From NCBI GenBank assembly GCA_013306675.1, contig JABLUY010000028.1:62001-126000 (forward strand): a stretch of 64,000 nucleotides of DNA, in the 5' to 3' direction. Shown in pieces: positions 49,688-58,213 of this stretch (the stretch's first letter is position 1; each line of letters starts with the position of its first letter). The position numbers and the translations under genes were made by a program. The notes under the pieces are model-generated. The model made no database searches, was not told the origin of the DNA, and saw only the letters and a list, made by a program, of their open reading frames with translations. The DNA comes from Thraustochytrium sp. TN22 (Eukaryota > Sar > Bigyra > Thraustochytrida > Thraustochytriidae).

Positions 49688-50208
49688 CCCTCTCGCCCCC
49701 AAGAACCCGTCACCCGACTGCGCGACTCGGCGTTGCTCTGCTCGAGCACGTGGCCGTCCTCCGTGGAAGCCTCTACCTCGCTTGCTAGCTCGCTCGCTCG
49801 CGATGCGATGCAATGCGATGCAATGCGATGTGGTGCAGCAGCACAGCGCAAGCGCGCAATGCGTCACTATCGCAGTCAGCCGCTGCTAGCACTGGCATTG
49901 GCATTGGCATTGGCATTGGCATTGGGCTCAGGCAGGCAGGCTGTCAATGCGCAGGGCTCGGGTTCTTGAAACGGCCAGGAGCCGAGACGCGCGGAGACCG
50001 TCCCACCGCCTCGACTGGCGATCGTGATCGTCACGTCTTGAGCGCGGGCCGCGTGCGTCGCGGCCGAGCACGCGGGGGGAGGGAGGCTGCAGACGTGGAC
50101 CTGGCGCGCGCCGGCCTGGCCTGCCTCGCGCCTCGCCGCACGCCGCCGCAAGTCGCCGCGCGGCTGAAGGGCTCGGGCGCGACCTCACTGTACGACTCGA
50201 AGCTGAGC
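49688..50208. promoter_or_regulatory. Divergent promoter, CFAP20-family / BTB gene 1
   Basis: 521 bp between opposite starts. It has a GATGCAATGC repeat (49801-49832) and an ATTGGC hexamer repeat (49892-49925). Several ATTGG (CCAAT reverse complement) units therefore lie in the promoter, though as a simple repeat. Confidence 0.4.
49892..49925. repeat. (TGGCAT)n hexamer repeat
   Basis: About five and a half units. Each contains ATTGG, the reverse complement of a CCAAT box. Confidence 0.9.
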
Positions 50209-50865
50209 ATGAGCATGGCGGACCACGAGGCGCGCGAGGCGTGGCGTACCGACGTCGTGGAGCTCAACGTGGGCGGCAAGGTCTTCGCAACGACCGTGCA
50301 GACGCTGCGCGGGTGCAGGGGGTCCATGCTGGAGGCCATGTTCGCGCCTCGGAACGAGCGCATGCTCAAGCGCGATGATTGCGGCAGGTGCTTCATCGAC
50401 CGCGACGGCAAGCGCTTCCGCGCTGTGCTCAACTTCCTCAGGGATGGCTGCTTGAGCGACGACGAAGGCGACCTCGACGGCCTGGCCATTGAGGCGGACT
50501 TCTTCGCGCTCGACACCCTCAAGCGAGAGGTGGACCGCGTCCGAGCGAAGCGCGAAGATCGCGAGGTCTCTGTCGTGGCACGGCGCGTCGCCGCCGCGCT
50601 CGCCCGCGTCAACGTGCCGACCACCACAAAGCACCGCGCTGCATCCGTGCCTACTCGACCTCCTGCTGAGCTCGAGGTCGCGCGCACGAGACGTGATGCC
50701 CCGCACGCGCATGGAAATCCTGCGATCGCACCAGGTGCTCGGCGCCCACGCCGCCAGCGTACCATCAGCCTGGAGAGCGAAGACGCCTCCGTGTATTCCG
50801 AGCTTGCCTCGGACGAGAGTGTCATCTTTGACGAGACTTTGTTTGATGTTGTCCCCGATTTTTGA
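50209..50865 (+). CDS. BTB/POZ (T1/KCTD-like) protein 1
   Basis: 218 residues. A single BTB domain of the K-channel tetramerisation (T1/KCTD) type lies at about 15-110: VVELNVGGKVFATTVQTLRG, MLEAMFAPRNERMLKRDDCG, CFIDRDGKRFRAVLNFLRDG, LAIEADFFALDTLKREVDRV. The C-terminal half is basic and disordered and ends in an acidic helix-like tail (EDASVYSELASDESVIFDET). KCTD proteins oligomerise and many recruit cullin-3 ligases; that role is inference here. Start at MSMADHEAREAW is favoured; the frame is open to 49813, but the upstream part is repeat-derived (GIGIGIG). Confidence 0.85.
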   Translation: MSMADHEAREAWRTDVVELNVGGKVFATTVQTLRGCRGSMLEAMFAPRNERMLKRDDCGRCFIDRDGKRFRAVLNFLRDGCLSDDEGDLDGLAIEADFFALDTLKREVDRVRAKREDREVSVVARRVAAALARVNVPTTTKHRAASVPTRPPAELEVARTRRDAPHAHGNPAIAPGARRPRRQRTISLESEDASVYSELASDESVIFDETLFDVVPDF

Positions 50866-51319
50866 TTGTTTTCGTCTCATGTTCCAGGGCGTTCATGCGC
50901 ATTGGCAGTGCTTCACCTTACCATGAAGCGCCTAATCGACCAGCCAGCTGAGGCACTTCAAGCACGACGCTTCAAGCACGGCAGCCAAATCAAGAGCAGC
51001 GGTCGCGCTGAGCAGCGCTTGACTTCGCTGACGCTTCGCTGACGCTTCGCTGACGCTTCGCTTGTGTTGCTCTGCTCTGCATTCATTCGCCTGTCTGTTC
51101 AGGACTCGGAAGGCTCGCATTTGCCCACCTCCACTCGCAGCATTGCGCCTCACTGTCAAGGCGGCCGCGAGAGCATCACCGGTACCAGACTGGCAGGCGG
51201 GCAGGCGACAACAGCAGTCACCCCATTCTCGCGCGCGCAGCGCTCGCCCGCGCAGGTCCGCTCTGCTGCCTCGGCCTTGCTCGTCGGCCGCAAGCGCGGC
51301 CGCAGCAGTGACGGCCTCA
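50866..51319. other. Spacer between BTB genes
   Basis: 454 bp with an 11-bp minisatellite at 51023-51063. The rest shows nothing recognisable. Confidence 0.5.
51023..51063. repeat. 11-bp minisatellite
   Basis: Between three and four units of CTTCGCTGACG in tandem, upstream of BTB gene 2. Confidence 0.9.
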
Positions 51320-51967
51320 ATGTCACACATGACGCACATGACGCACCTGTCACGGTCGCCCACGCACAAGACGCACAACTTGAAGACGCAGCGGCAGCAG
51401 CAGCGGCGGAAGGCCGGCACTAAGGCTGGCCGACGCGGCCGTCTCGACGCCCCGGGCTCAGAGCCCTCGGACGAGGTGGTGGAACTATGCGTGGGCGGCG
51501 CAGTCTTTCACACAACGAGGAGGACATTGACGGCGATTCCAGACTCGATGCTCGGTTGCATGTTCGCGAGCCGCAACGAGGCGTTGCTGAAGCGGGACGA
51601 GGATGGTCGCGTCTTCTTGGACCGCGATGGCCGCCTCTTCCGGCACGTGCTCAATTACCTGCGCAGCGGCGCGCTAGGTATGTCATCGGAGTTTCCCGAG
51701 CTGGACGGCCTCGTGATTGAGGCGGACTACTTCGCGCTGCGGCCCATGCAGGCCGACCTGGCCATTCTGCTCCGCGAGCGGGAGCGCGGCCGCTCCGTAC
51801 GCTCCGGCCGCGGCCTTCGGACTCCTCCTGCGCCCAAGGCGTTGCTCTCCGGGTCGGATCCCCTCACGATGGACACCTTGATTCCGCGGGCCATCATCCA
51901 CCTGGACCACGTCGCCGGGGCTGCGTACGGCGTCTTTCACTCCCTCCTCCGGGCTCAACCCTGCTGA
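51320..51967 (+). CDS. BTB/POZ (T1/KCTD-like) protein 2
   Basis: 215 residues, tandem paralogue of the previous gene. The BTB domain is at about 55-155: VVELCVGGAVFHTTRRTLTA, MLGCMFASRNEALLKRDEDG, VFLDRDGRLFRHVLNYLRSG, LVIEADYFALRPMQADLAIL. Compared with BTB 1 there is an insertion (LGMSSEFPE) before the last motif. The N-terminus is His/Thr/Lys-rich and contains several Met residues (MSHMTHMTHL), so the exact start is uncertain. The C-terminus is hydrophobic (PRAIIHLDHVAGAAYGVFHS) and unlike that of BTB 1. Confidence 0.83.
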   Translation: MSHMTHMTHLSRSPTHKTHNLKTQRQQQRRKAGTKAGRRGRLDAPGSEPSDEVVELCVGGAVFHTTRRTLTAIPDSMLGCMFASRNEALLKRDEDGRVFLDRDGRLFRHVLNYLRSGALGMSSEFPELDGLVIEADYFALRPMQADLAILLRERERGRSVRSGRGLRTPPAPKALLSGSDPLTMDTLIPRAIIHLDHVAGAAYGVFHSLLRAQPC

Positions 51968-52691
51968 AGTAACATTTTTTAACGATGACAAAATCGCGCC
52001 GCGCCCGCTGGGCCTACCTCAAATTGCTGCCACCGCCATAAACCTAAACCCGATGTCGATCTCGAGCCGCTCAGGCAGGATCCTCCACGAGCCACTCAGA
52101 GGCCACTCGCTGCCAGTGCCACAGCTTGCCACGCGGTCTCCTCTCCGCGCGCTCTCTCTCTCTCTTCGGCACCCGGCCGAGACGACCTCCCGCGCAAGCA
52201 AGCAGGCTGCGAGCCCTCGCCTCGTGGAGCCCGTCGTGCTCGTCTCCCAGCCCTCCGAGTCGCGCGGCGCCCAAAACTTGCACCAGCCCGAGGCGACTGA
52301 CTCTGCGAGGTCCTGACTAACGTGCAGGGCGTCCAGGCCGACGCCCAGGTGCCGCGACCCGGCCTGGCCTGGCCTGGCCCAGCGCGGCGCGCTGCGAGAG
52401 CCCGAGGCGCTGGTACCAGCAGTACCGGAGGTGCTGGCCCTGGTCCGAGTCCCGGAACTTGCCGCGGCGGGCGCCGCGCTGGCCGGCCCCGAGGTCCGAG
52501 GGCGCGGCAGACCCGTACGGCCCGGCGCGCGGCGGCTGCGCGGCGCGGCGCAGCGCGGCGGCGAGCGGCGGAGCGCGGCGCGCGCTGCCCCCCTGCCCCC
52601 CTGCCCCCTGCCCGACCCGACGCGGCGCGGCGCGGCGCGAGGAGCGAGCTCCTGCGGCGGCATCGCGGGCGAGGCGGGCGAGCAGAGGAGG
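51968..52691. other. Spacer, BTB gene 2 to RING gene
   Basis: 724 bp holding the BTB 2 3' flank and the RING promoter. A minus-strand frame spanning 52019-52918 has no domain and overlaps the RING gene; not accepted. Confidence 0.45.
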
Positions 52692-53063
52692 ATGCCGCAC
52701 GGCAAGAAGGACCGCGGCGGCGGCGGCGGCGGCGGGCTGCTGCCGGTGCTGGCCGGCGTGGTGGCCGGCGCAGCGGTGGTGGCGGCCTCGTTCTTTGCGG
52801 CGGACATGGCCGAGGAGGCCGCCGCCGCGGAGAAGAAGAAGAGCGGCGGCCGCGCCGCGGAGATGGACGCCGAGAGCGACGACGGCGAGAAGAGCGTCAT
52901 GGACACGGTGTGCCCCATCTGCTTTTACAACTACGACGACACCAAGCACGCGGCCATGGCCTTCGACTGCGGCCATACGGCCTGCCGTCAGTGCAGCGAG
53001 ATTGACACGTGCTACGCGTGCCGGAAGCCCATCACGACGCGGCTGCGGCTCTACCTGAACTGA
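52692..53063 (+). CDS. Small membrane RING-finger protein (probable E3 ligase)
   Basis: 123 residues. After a Gly-rich start, a hydrophobic segment (LLPVLAGVVAGAAVVAASFF, about 15-36) is likely a membrane anchor. An acidic linker follows, and the C-terminus is a compact C3HC4-type RING: CPICFYNYDD, FDCGHTACRQC, CYACRKPI. The ring is short between the second and third metal pairs, like copine/RGLG and MGRN-type fingers. The protein ends shortly after (TTRLRLYLN). It is probably an organelle- or endomembrane-anchored ubiquitin ligase. The ATG of MPHGKKDRGG is chosen over the long upstream frame, which is Arg/Ala-rich noise. Confidence 0.85.
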   Translation: MPHGKKDRGGGGGGGLLPVLAGVVAGAAVVAASFFAADMAEEAAAAEKKKSGGRAAEMDAESDDGEKSVMDTVCPICFYNYDDTKHAAMAFDCGHTACRQCSEIDTCYACRKPITTRLRLYLN

Positions 53064-53273
53064 TGAGAGGAAGAGCCCTGGCGGCTCTCGCCCCGCGCGA
53101 GGAATGTTCAATTTTGCACCATTTGTTGTTTTTCCTTTTCTTTTTTTTTCTTTGCTGCGCTGCGCTGCACTGCAGCGCATGCGGCATGAGACACATCATC
53201 TTGACTCACGTCAGGTCGTGGTGGGGCATGCCTCGAGCTACGTCGAGGCGTGCCCGGTCAAGCTTGAATTCAC

Positions 53274-55172
53274 CTACCTCCCCGTAAAGTCGAAGAGGTC
53301 GGCGCCGGCGCCGGCCTTGGCCTTGGACTTCTTCTTCTTCTGCTGCTGGGACGGCTTGCGCGTGCCGATGGTAACGCCGGACTTGATCTGGTTACTGGCG
53401 CGCAGCGAGTCCCACTGCGCCGTGGCGCTCGAGGCCATGGCGCCGCCCGAGGACGACGGCAGCGAGGGGAAGTCCGCCGTGCTGCGGCCCGCATGCGTGG
53501 GGCCGCGCGGCCTGCTCCAGCCGCCCGAGACGTCCTGCTGCTGGCGCAGGCCGCCTGGCGTGCGGCGGTCGGCAAAGTTGCCGTTCGCCGAGGCCACGGC
53601 CGGGGCCGGGGCCGGCGCAGGCGCCGGCGCCGGCACAGGGGCGGGCGCCGGTGACGGTACCGGCGCGGGGGCGCGCGAGACCTGCGTGCTAAGGCGCATG
53701 GTCTCACGCAGCTCCTCTTCAGCGGAGAGCGGCACGGGCCTCGCCACGGGCGCCGGCTTGGCGCCGCCCTTGCCCCGCTTCTTTTGCGAGCGCTTGGGCT
53801 GCGCAATGTGCAGGTTGCTGTAGGGCGCCTGGATTGCACTGGAGAAGTCCTGGCCGGCGCGCACCGAGTAAATGGAGCCGGCCGAGGCCGAGGCGCCGGT
53901 GCCCGAGCCAGGCCCCAGAGACGGGAACTGCGAGTCGTCGTTGAGCACGGACCGCGTGTTGAGCGCGCCGAGCGCGCGGTGGTAGCCGGCGCTGCGCGCC
54001 GAGGCACCCGTGGCGCCGCCCCCGCCGAGTTGTGGGAAGGACGAGGCGTCGAGCGAGGGTGCTGCCATCATTGGCGTCTGGTCGCCATTGTCCAGCGGCG
54101 GCCGGCTGCCGGCGTGGCCGGGCAGGTACTGGAAGTTGAAGGAGTCGATGCCAGCATCGTCGCCGCCGCCGCCGCCGTTGCCATTGCTGCGGCCGCCGCG
54201 CGAGCCAAAGTCGAAGTGTACCGGCACAGTGCGATCCACACGCACGTGGGGGTGGTTCTTGACGATGTGGCCGCGCAGCTCGAGCTCAGACTCAAAGACA
54301 TTGAATTTGGCCTCCATGCACTCCGGCTCGGTGCACACGTAGTGCGCCTTGACGAAGTGCTTGTAGAGGTTGTCGTAGTTGCGGTAGTACTCGTAGGGTC
54401 TGCCCATGCGCAGGCAAATGTGGCAGCTCTCGTGCTTGTCCTTGAGGTGCGCGTACAGGTCGTCATTGTTGTACCAGCGCGACTTGCAGAAACGGCACAT
54501 GGGGTGGCCCCTGAAGGCCGTGCCCGGCTCGCCCTCCGCGCAGTGCTTGTCGAGCTGCGACTTGGTGTACACGCGCTGCTCCATGGGGAAGACGCCGCGC
54601 GATTCCCAGCATAGCTTGCACAGGTGCAGCTTGTGCTCCTCCAGCAGGTGGGCCTTGAGCTTGCTGAGCGAGGCGAAGGGCCCCGGCGACGGGCAGCCGT
54701 CCGCCTTGCACCGCAGCTCGCGCAGCGCCTGGATCTCACGGTAGTGCTCCAGGCCGCCAAAGGCCTCTTCGAAGAACATGCCGCCAACGCTGTCAAAGGC
54801 GAAGCCGGGGCCCGCCACGTCGCCCCACGACTGGAAGTCCTCGAACTTCTTGGTCGGATCCGTTGTCACGAAGACGCGCTCCAAGTCCGTCTTGCACAAG
54901 ACGCACTTGGTGTCATTCATGAGCACGCGCATACGCGTTGTGCACAGCGCGCAGCATACCGCATGGTTGCAGCACCCCACGCTCACGTAGTCCGTCGGCT
55001 CGCAGCACACCAGGCACGTGAGCTCCTCCTCGTCGCTGTCCTCCTCCTTTGGCCGCTGCGCCGCTGCGCCGCCCTCCCCATCCTCCTCGCGCTTGGACTT
55101 CTCCGCCTGCAGCCGCCGCTGCTCCTCGCGCTGCTTCTCCAGCAGCGCGAACTGCTGCTCGCGCGTGCGCAC
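53274..55172 (-). CDS. ZNF598/Hel2-like ribosome-collision E3 ligase
   Basis: About 632 residues; the N-terminal end is unresolved. The RING (LTCLVCCEPTDYVSVGCCNH, CALCTTRMRVLMNDTKCVLC) is followed by the C2H2-type fingers characteristic of Hel2/ZNF598: LRCKADGCPSPGPFASLSKL with HLLEEHKLHLCKLC; MCRFCKSRWYNNDDLYAHLK; CHICLRMGRPYEYYRNYDNL with YKHFVKAHYVCTEPEC; and ELRGHIVKNHPHV. These proteins ubiquitinate uS10 and eS10 on collided ribosomes in the cytosol. The C-terminal half is disordered and ends in a Pro/Ala run and GADLFDFTGR. The first in-frame ATG lies inside the RING, so translation must begin in an upstream exon or at a non-ATG codon; 55172 is only the first GTG of the open frame, and the frame stays open upstream through Arg/Gly-rich sequence. 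Confidence 0.9.
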   Translation of the reverse strand: MRTREQQFALLEKQREEQRRLQAEKSKREEDGEGGAAAQRPKEEDSDEEELTCLVCCEPTDYVSVGCCNHAVCCALCTTRMRVLMNDTKCVLCKTDLERVFVTTDPTKKFEDFQSWGDVAGPGFAFDSVGGMFFEEAFGGLEHYREIQALRELRCKADGCPSPGPFASLSKLKAHLLEEHKLHLCKLCWESRGVFPMEQRVYTKSQLDKHCAEGEPGTAFRGHPMCRFCKSRWYNNDDLYAHLKDKHESCHICLRMGRPYEYYRNYDNLYKHFVKAHYVCTEPECMEAKFNVFESELELRGHIVKNHPHVRVDRTVPVHFDFGSRGGRSNGNGGGGGDDAGIDSFNFQYLPGHAGSRPPLDNGDQTPMMAAPSLDASSFPQLGGGGATGASARSAGYHRALGALNTRSVLNDDSQFPSLGPGSGTGASASAGSIYSVRAGQDFSSAIQAPYSNLHIAQPKRSQKKRGKGGAKPAPVARPVPLSAEEELRETMRLSTQVSRAPAPVPSPAPAPVPAPAPAPAPAPAVASANGNFADRRTPGGLRQQQDVSGGWSRPRGPTHAGRSTADFPSLPSSSGGAMASSATAQWDSLRASNQIKSGVTIGTRKPSQQQKKKKSKAKAGAGADLFDFTGR

Positions 55173-55770
55173 GACGCCTTGGCCCGCGCCGCCGCCGCCG
55201 CCGCCTCCGCCGCCGCGCCGCCGCCGCCGCCGCCCGCAACGCGCGCGCTCCGCCTCTGCCGCGCGCTGTTCGCGACGGCGTGGCGGGCGCCGAGCGAGCG
55301 CTGGCTGACTTGCGGCTCGCGCCTGCGCGCACTAGCGGCCAACTGCCCTTTCGCGCGCGGACTCGGACTTCGGAAAGTACGAAGTCGGCTTTACCCCCAC
55401 GCAGCTTCAAGTTCCGCGCGGGCAGCATCACTGTGATCAGAGCCGCCGCGACTCGAGCTGACAGTGAGGCTCGCTGCACGGCGGCGTGCGGGCTCGAAAC
55501 CGCCTCGGGCGGGCGGGGGCCCGGCGCCGGGTCCCGGCGGCGCTGTACAGCGGCGAGGACCTAGCTAGGTCAGCCGGGCTGCGAAGGCCTCGGTGGCTGG
55601 CTCGAGAGGAAAAGAGGATTGCTTCAACGTGCACGGAACTAGCCTAGCCATCGCCATCGTGGGAGGGGAGATGATGATGACGAATTTGCAGAGGCTGACG
55701 CACGGCGGGCGTGCGGCCACGAGCGCTGGCTGCGTGGAGGGTGACAGGCGGGAGGGAGCGTGCGTGGGGT
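55173..55770. other. Hel2-like 5' region and cofilin 1 3' flank
   Basis: About 600 bp. The left part is GCC-rich and may contain the missing first exon of the Hel2-like gene. The right part is cofilin 1 3' flank. No separate gene is supported. Confidence 0.45.
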
Positions 55771-56467
55771 TTAGCGGCCCTTGACGACCATCTCGGTGAC
55801 CTCGGCCTCGTCGACATCGGAGATATCGGTGGCCTGGATGACGTAGGCGATGCCGGAGCCGAGCTCGGACTTGAAGGACTCGCGGGTCGAGCCGTAGAGC
55901 ATCTTGGACTTGATGGGCAGGCTGTCCGGGGTCCAGGCGACGAAGATGATCTTCTGGAGGATGCGGCCGTCCGGGCCCTCGGTGTGGAAGTCGAAGAGGC
56001 CGTAGGCGCCGTCCTTATCGTCCGAGGCCAGCTCCTCGATGAAGTCCTCCCACGTCAGGCTCTCCTCGCCCTCCCGGGTCAGCTGGATCTTTTCGCCGAC
56101 GATGCGAAAGATGAGAAAGCGACGCTTGGCGTCCTTGGACGAGTTCTGCAGCTTGAACTTGTTGAACTCCGTTACGCAGCTCTCCTCGGCGGTGATGCCC
56201 GACTGCACACGATCATCAGTTAGCTAAAGCGTCGTTCCTGGCAAAGCGCGTCGCGTCGCGCCGCGCCACGCCGCGTCGCGCCGCGGTGAAGCGCGGCGAG
56301 GCGACGCGAGGCGAGCCGAACGCGCGCGCTGCGCAGCTCAGGCATGCCGTGCTCGGCGTCCTGTCGACGCAAGCAGGGGCGAGGGGGCCACCTGACGGCG
56401 ACGCTGCTCGCTCGCTCGCTCGCACGCTGTGCGGCGATGCTGCCGCTCGCACGCGCGTACGTACCAT
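55771..56467 (-). CDS. ADF/cofilin 1, 2 exons (intron after ATG)
   Basis: 144 residues. Exon 1 contributes only the start codon (56465-56467), followed at once by donor GTACGT. The intron is 262 bp and exon 2 is 55771-56202 (acceptor CAG before TCG GGC). The protein starts MSGITAEESCVTEFNKFKLQ, with the regulatory serine directly after Met. It has the G-actin contact region, the core FDFHTEGPDGRILQKIIFVA, the long actin-binding helix KSKMLYGSTRESFKSELGSG and the end IQATDISDVDEAEVTEMVVK. Cofilins sever and depolymerise actin filaments. Relative to copies 2 and 3 it has private changes (NSSKDAKRR, EELASDDK, KSKML, VTEMV). An intron immediately after the ATG is also known in plant ADF genes. 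Confidence 0.95.
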
Positions 56468-56614
56468 GGTTGAGAAGAGGTGACGGGCGCGATCACGAAG
56501 GACGGCGGGCCGCGGGTGCAGCGAAGTGGTTTTGCTGGCGGCTAGCCGGCCAGGGCTGTGCGCGTGCCGAGAAGCGCAGGGTCCCACGAACTACTTAGCC
56601 TACTTACAGAACTC

Positions 56615-56632
56615 GTCGGTTCGCGAACCGAC
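56615..56632. repeat. Perfect 18-bp palindrome
   Basis: GTCGGTTCG followed by its exact reverse complement CGAACCGAC, about 150 bp upstream of the cofilin 1 start codon. It is a candidate dyad operator or promoter element. Confidence 0.9.
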
Positions 56633-56796
56633 TAGCTTGACACTTGTCCGCCGGACGACGCGCCGTGGCTGAGCGCTTGCTGCCGGGCGCAGCGCAGGCA
56701 CGTGTTGTTGCATCATAGAGGTGTAATAAGAATCACGAGCGAGGAGCAAGAATCAAGAGCGTCGCACACGCGGAGCCAAGGTGCGCCGCCCCGAGC

Positions 56797-56991
56797 ATGT
56801 GCAAAATGACGATTGAAAAGAGCGCCCTGCTCTGGAGCGAGATCTGGAACGAGATCTCAATCAAAACGCGGCACAATTTGACTACACTGGCCGGCATTAT
56901 AATCTTCGTCATCTTGCTGCGTGCACGCTGGTTGATGATCAAACGAAAAGGCATGGCAAGACGTGCAGAGGCCCTTGGCGACATGGCATGA
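56797..56991 (+). CDS. Possible 64-residue single-span membrane peptide
   Basis: Frame MCKMTIEKSALLWSEIWNEI, then a hydrophobic run NLTTLAGIIIFVILLRARWL and a basic end KRKGMARRAEALGDMA. It has a plausible membrane segment with positive residues on one side. Its last 14 codons lie in the decayed cofilin-tail sequence, which argues that the end, and perhaps the whole frame, arose by chance. There is no homologue recognised. Confidence 0.2.
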   Translation: MCKMTIEKSALLWSEIWNEISIKTRHNLTTLAGIIIFVILLRARWLMIKRKGMARRAEALGDMA

Positions 56992-57020
56992 GGAGACATG
57001 TAGAGGCACTTGGCGACCTG
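56950..57020 (-). pseudogene. Decayed remnant of a cofilin 3' end
   Basis: The plus-strand sequence GGCATGGCAAGACGT at 56950 is identical to the 3' border of cofilin 2 (57215 onward), and the following GAGGCCCTTGGCGAC resembles AGCGGCCCTTGACGAC, which encodes the cofilin C-terminus. A second, weaker match follows at about 56996. This looks like the leftover of an unequal exchange in the cofilin array. Confidence 0.55.
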
Positions 57021-57228
57021 AATGCTGAAGCTATGCTCTCGAGCAAGATCAAATCGACATCAAAACGCGAAAACTTTTGAACTTGGACTTGAACTCCATC
57101 GCCATGGTGCGTGCAGGTTAGCTGGCTCTCCAACACGCTCACTCTAAAAGCAGAGCAGAGCAGCGCACAGCAGAGTAGAGCAAGTGTATCACAATCTCCA
57201 TTCAACGTCGGTTGGCATGGCAAGACGT

Positions 57229-58213
57229 CTAGCGGCCCTTGACGACCATATCGGTGACCTCGGCCTCGTCGACATCGGAAATGTCGGTGGCCTGGATGAC
57301 GTAGGCGATGCCGGAGCCGAGCTCGGACTTGAAGGACTCGCGAGTCGAGCCGTAGAGCATCTTGGCCTTGATGGGCAGGCTGTCCGGGGTCCAGGCGACG
57401 AAGATGATCTTCTGAAGGATGCGGCCGTCCGGGCCCTCGGTGTGGAAGTCGAAGAGGCCGTAGGCGCCGTCCTTATCATCCGAGGACAGCTCCTCGATAA
57501 AGTCCTCCCACGTCAGGCTCTCCTCGCCCTCCCGGGTCAGCTTGATCTTCTCCTCGACGATGCGGTAGACGAGGAAGCGGCGCTTGGCGTCCTTGTGCGA
57601 GTTCTGCAGCTTGAACTTGTTGAACTCCGTCACGCAGCTCTCCTCGGCGGTGATGCCCGACTGTGAAAACAAAAAGACAAGAGCGCCCCCGTCAGTCTCT
57701 CTCGGTCCTCGCTAAGCTCGCGCCCCGCGAACCGCCGACGCGGCGCAGCGCAGCGCAGCGCAGCGCAGCGCAGCGCAGCGCAGCGCGACGCGACTGCGCC
57801 CCGCCCCCTTTCGCCTCGCCAGTGTGCACCCCCACCCCTCTTACCGGCCGCCCGCCGGCCAGCTGGCCGCCTTCGCGACCGAACGGCCGCTGGGCCGCGC
57901 GCGCGTCCTCGGGCGCGCGCGCGCGCGCGCGCGCGGGGGCGCGGGCGGGGCGCGCGGCGCAGCCCGGACGCGGCGCGCGGAGCGTGGCGGCCAGGGCGCG
58001 TCAGGCGCAGGTGGGTGGGTGGGTGTGCGGGTGAGCGAGGCGGGATAGCGGCCCTCGTCATCACGCTAATGCACACGCTCGAGCGAAGCTCGCTGCCTCG
58101 CTCCTGCTCGTGCTCGTGCTCGCCGCTCGCCGCGGCCTCGCGCGGCCGCGCCGGCGGCGGGCCGCTGCGCTCGCTGCGCCGCGCGCGCGCGCGCGCGCGC
58201 TCGGACGTACCAT
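57229..58213 (-). CDS. ADF/cofilin 2, 2 exons (intron after ATG)
   Basis: 144 residues. Exon 1 is the ATG at 58211-58213 with donor GTACGT directly after it; the intron is 550 bp, the longest of the three; exon 2 is 57229-57660. The protein has private changes VYRIVEEKIKLTREGEE where the other two have FRIVGEKIQLT. The intron contains a GCGCA pentamer repeat and GC dinucleotide runs. The 3' flank (TGTATCACAATCTC and TTCAACGTC) is shared with cofilin 3 but not seen after cofilin 1, so 2 and 3 are the more recent pair. Confidence 0.95.
57743..57786. repeat. (GCGCA)n pentamer repeat in the cofilin 2 intron
   Basis: About nine GCGCA units within the first intron of cofilin 2, near its 3' end. 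Confidence 0.9.

Larger units (their letters stand above)
56468..57228. other. Spacer between cofilins 1 and 2
   Basis: 761 bp of noticeably lower GC to the right. It contains an 18-bp palindrome, a 64-codon frame with a membrane-like segment and a decayed copy of the cofilin 3' end, all listed separately. Confidence 0.5.

Noticed and set aside
52317-53180. 287-codon minus-strand frame over the RING gene
   Set aside because: Antisense to the RING protein; no domain.
57900-57940. Alternating GC run as a Z-DNA element
   Set aside because: It is simple-sequence GC dinucleotide inside the cofilin 2 intron; nothing beyond composition supports a function.
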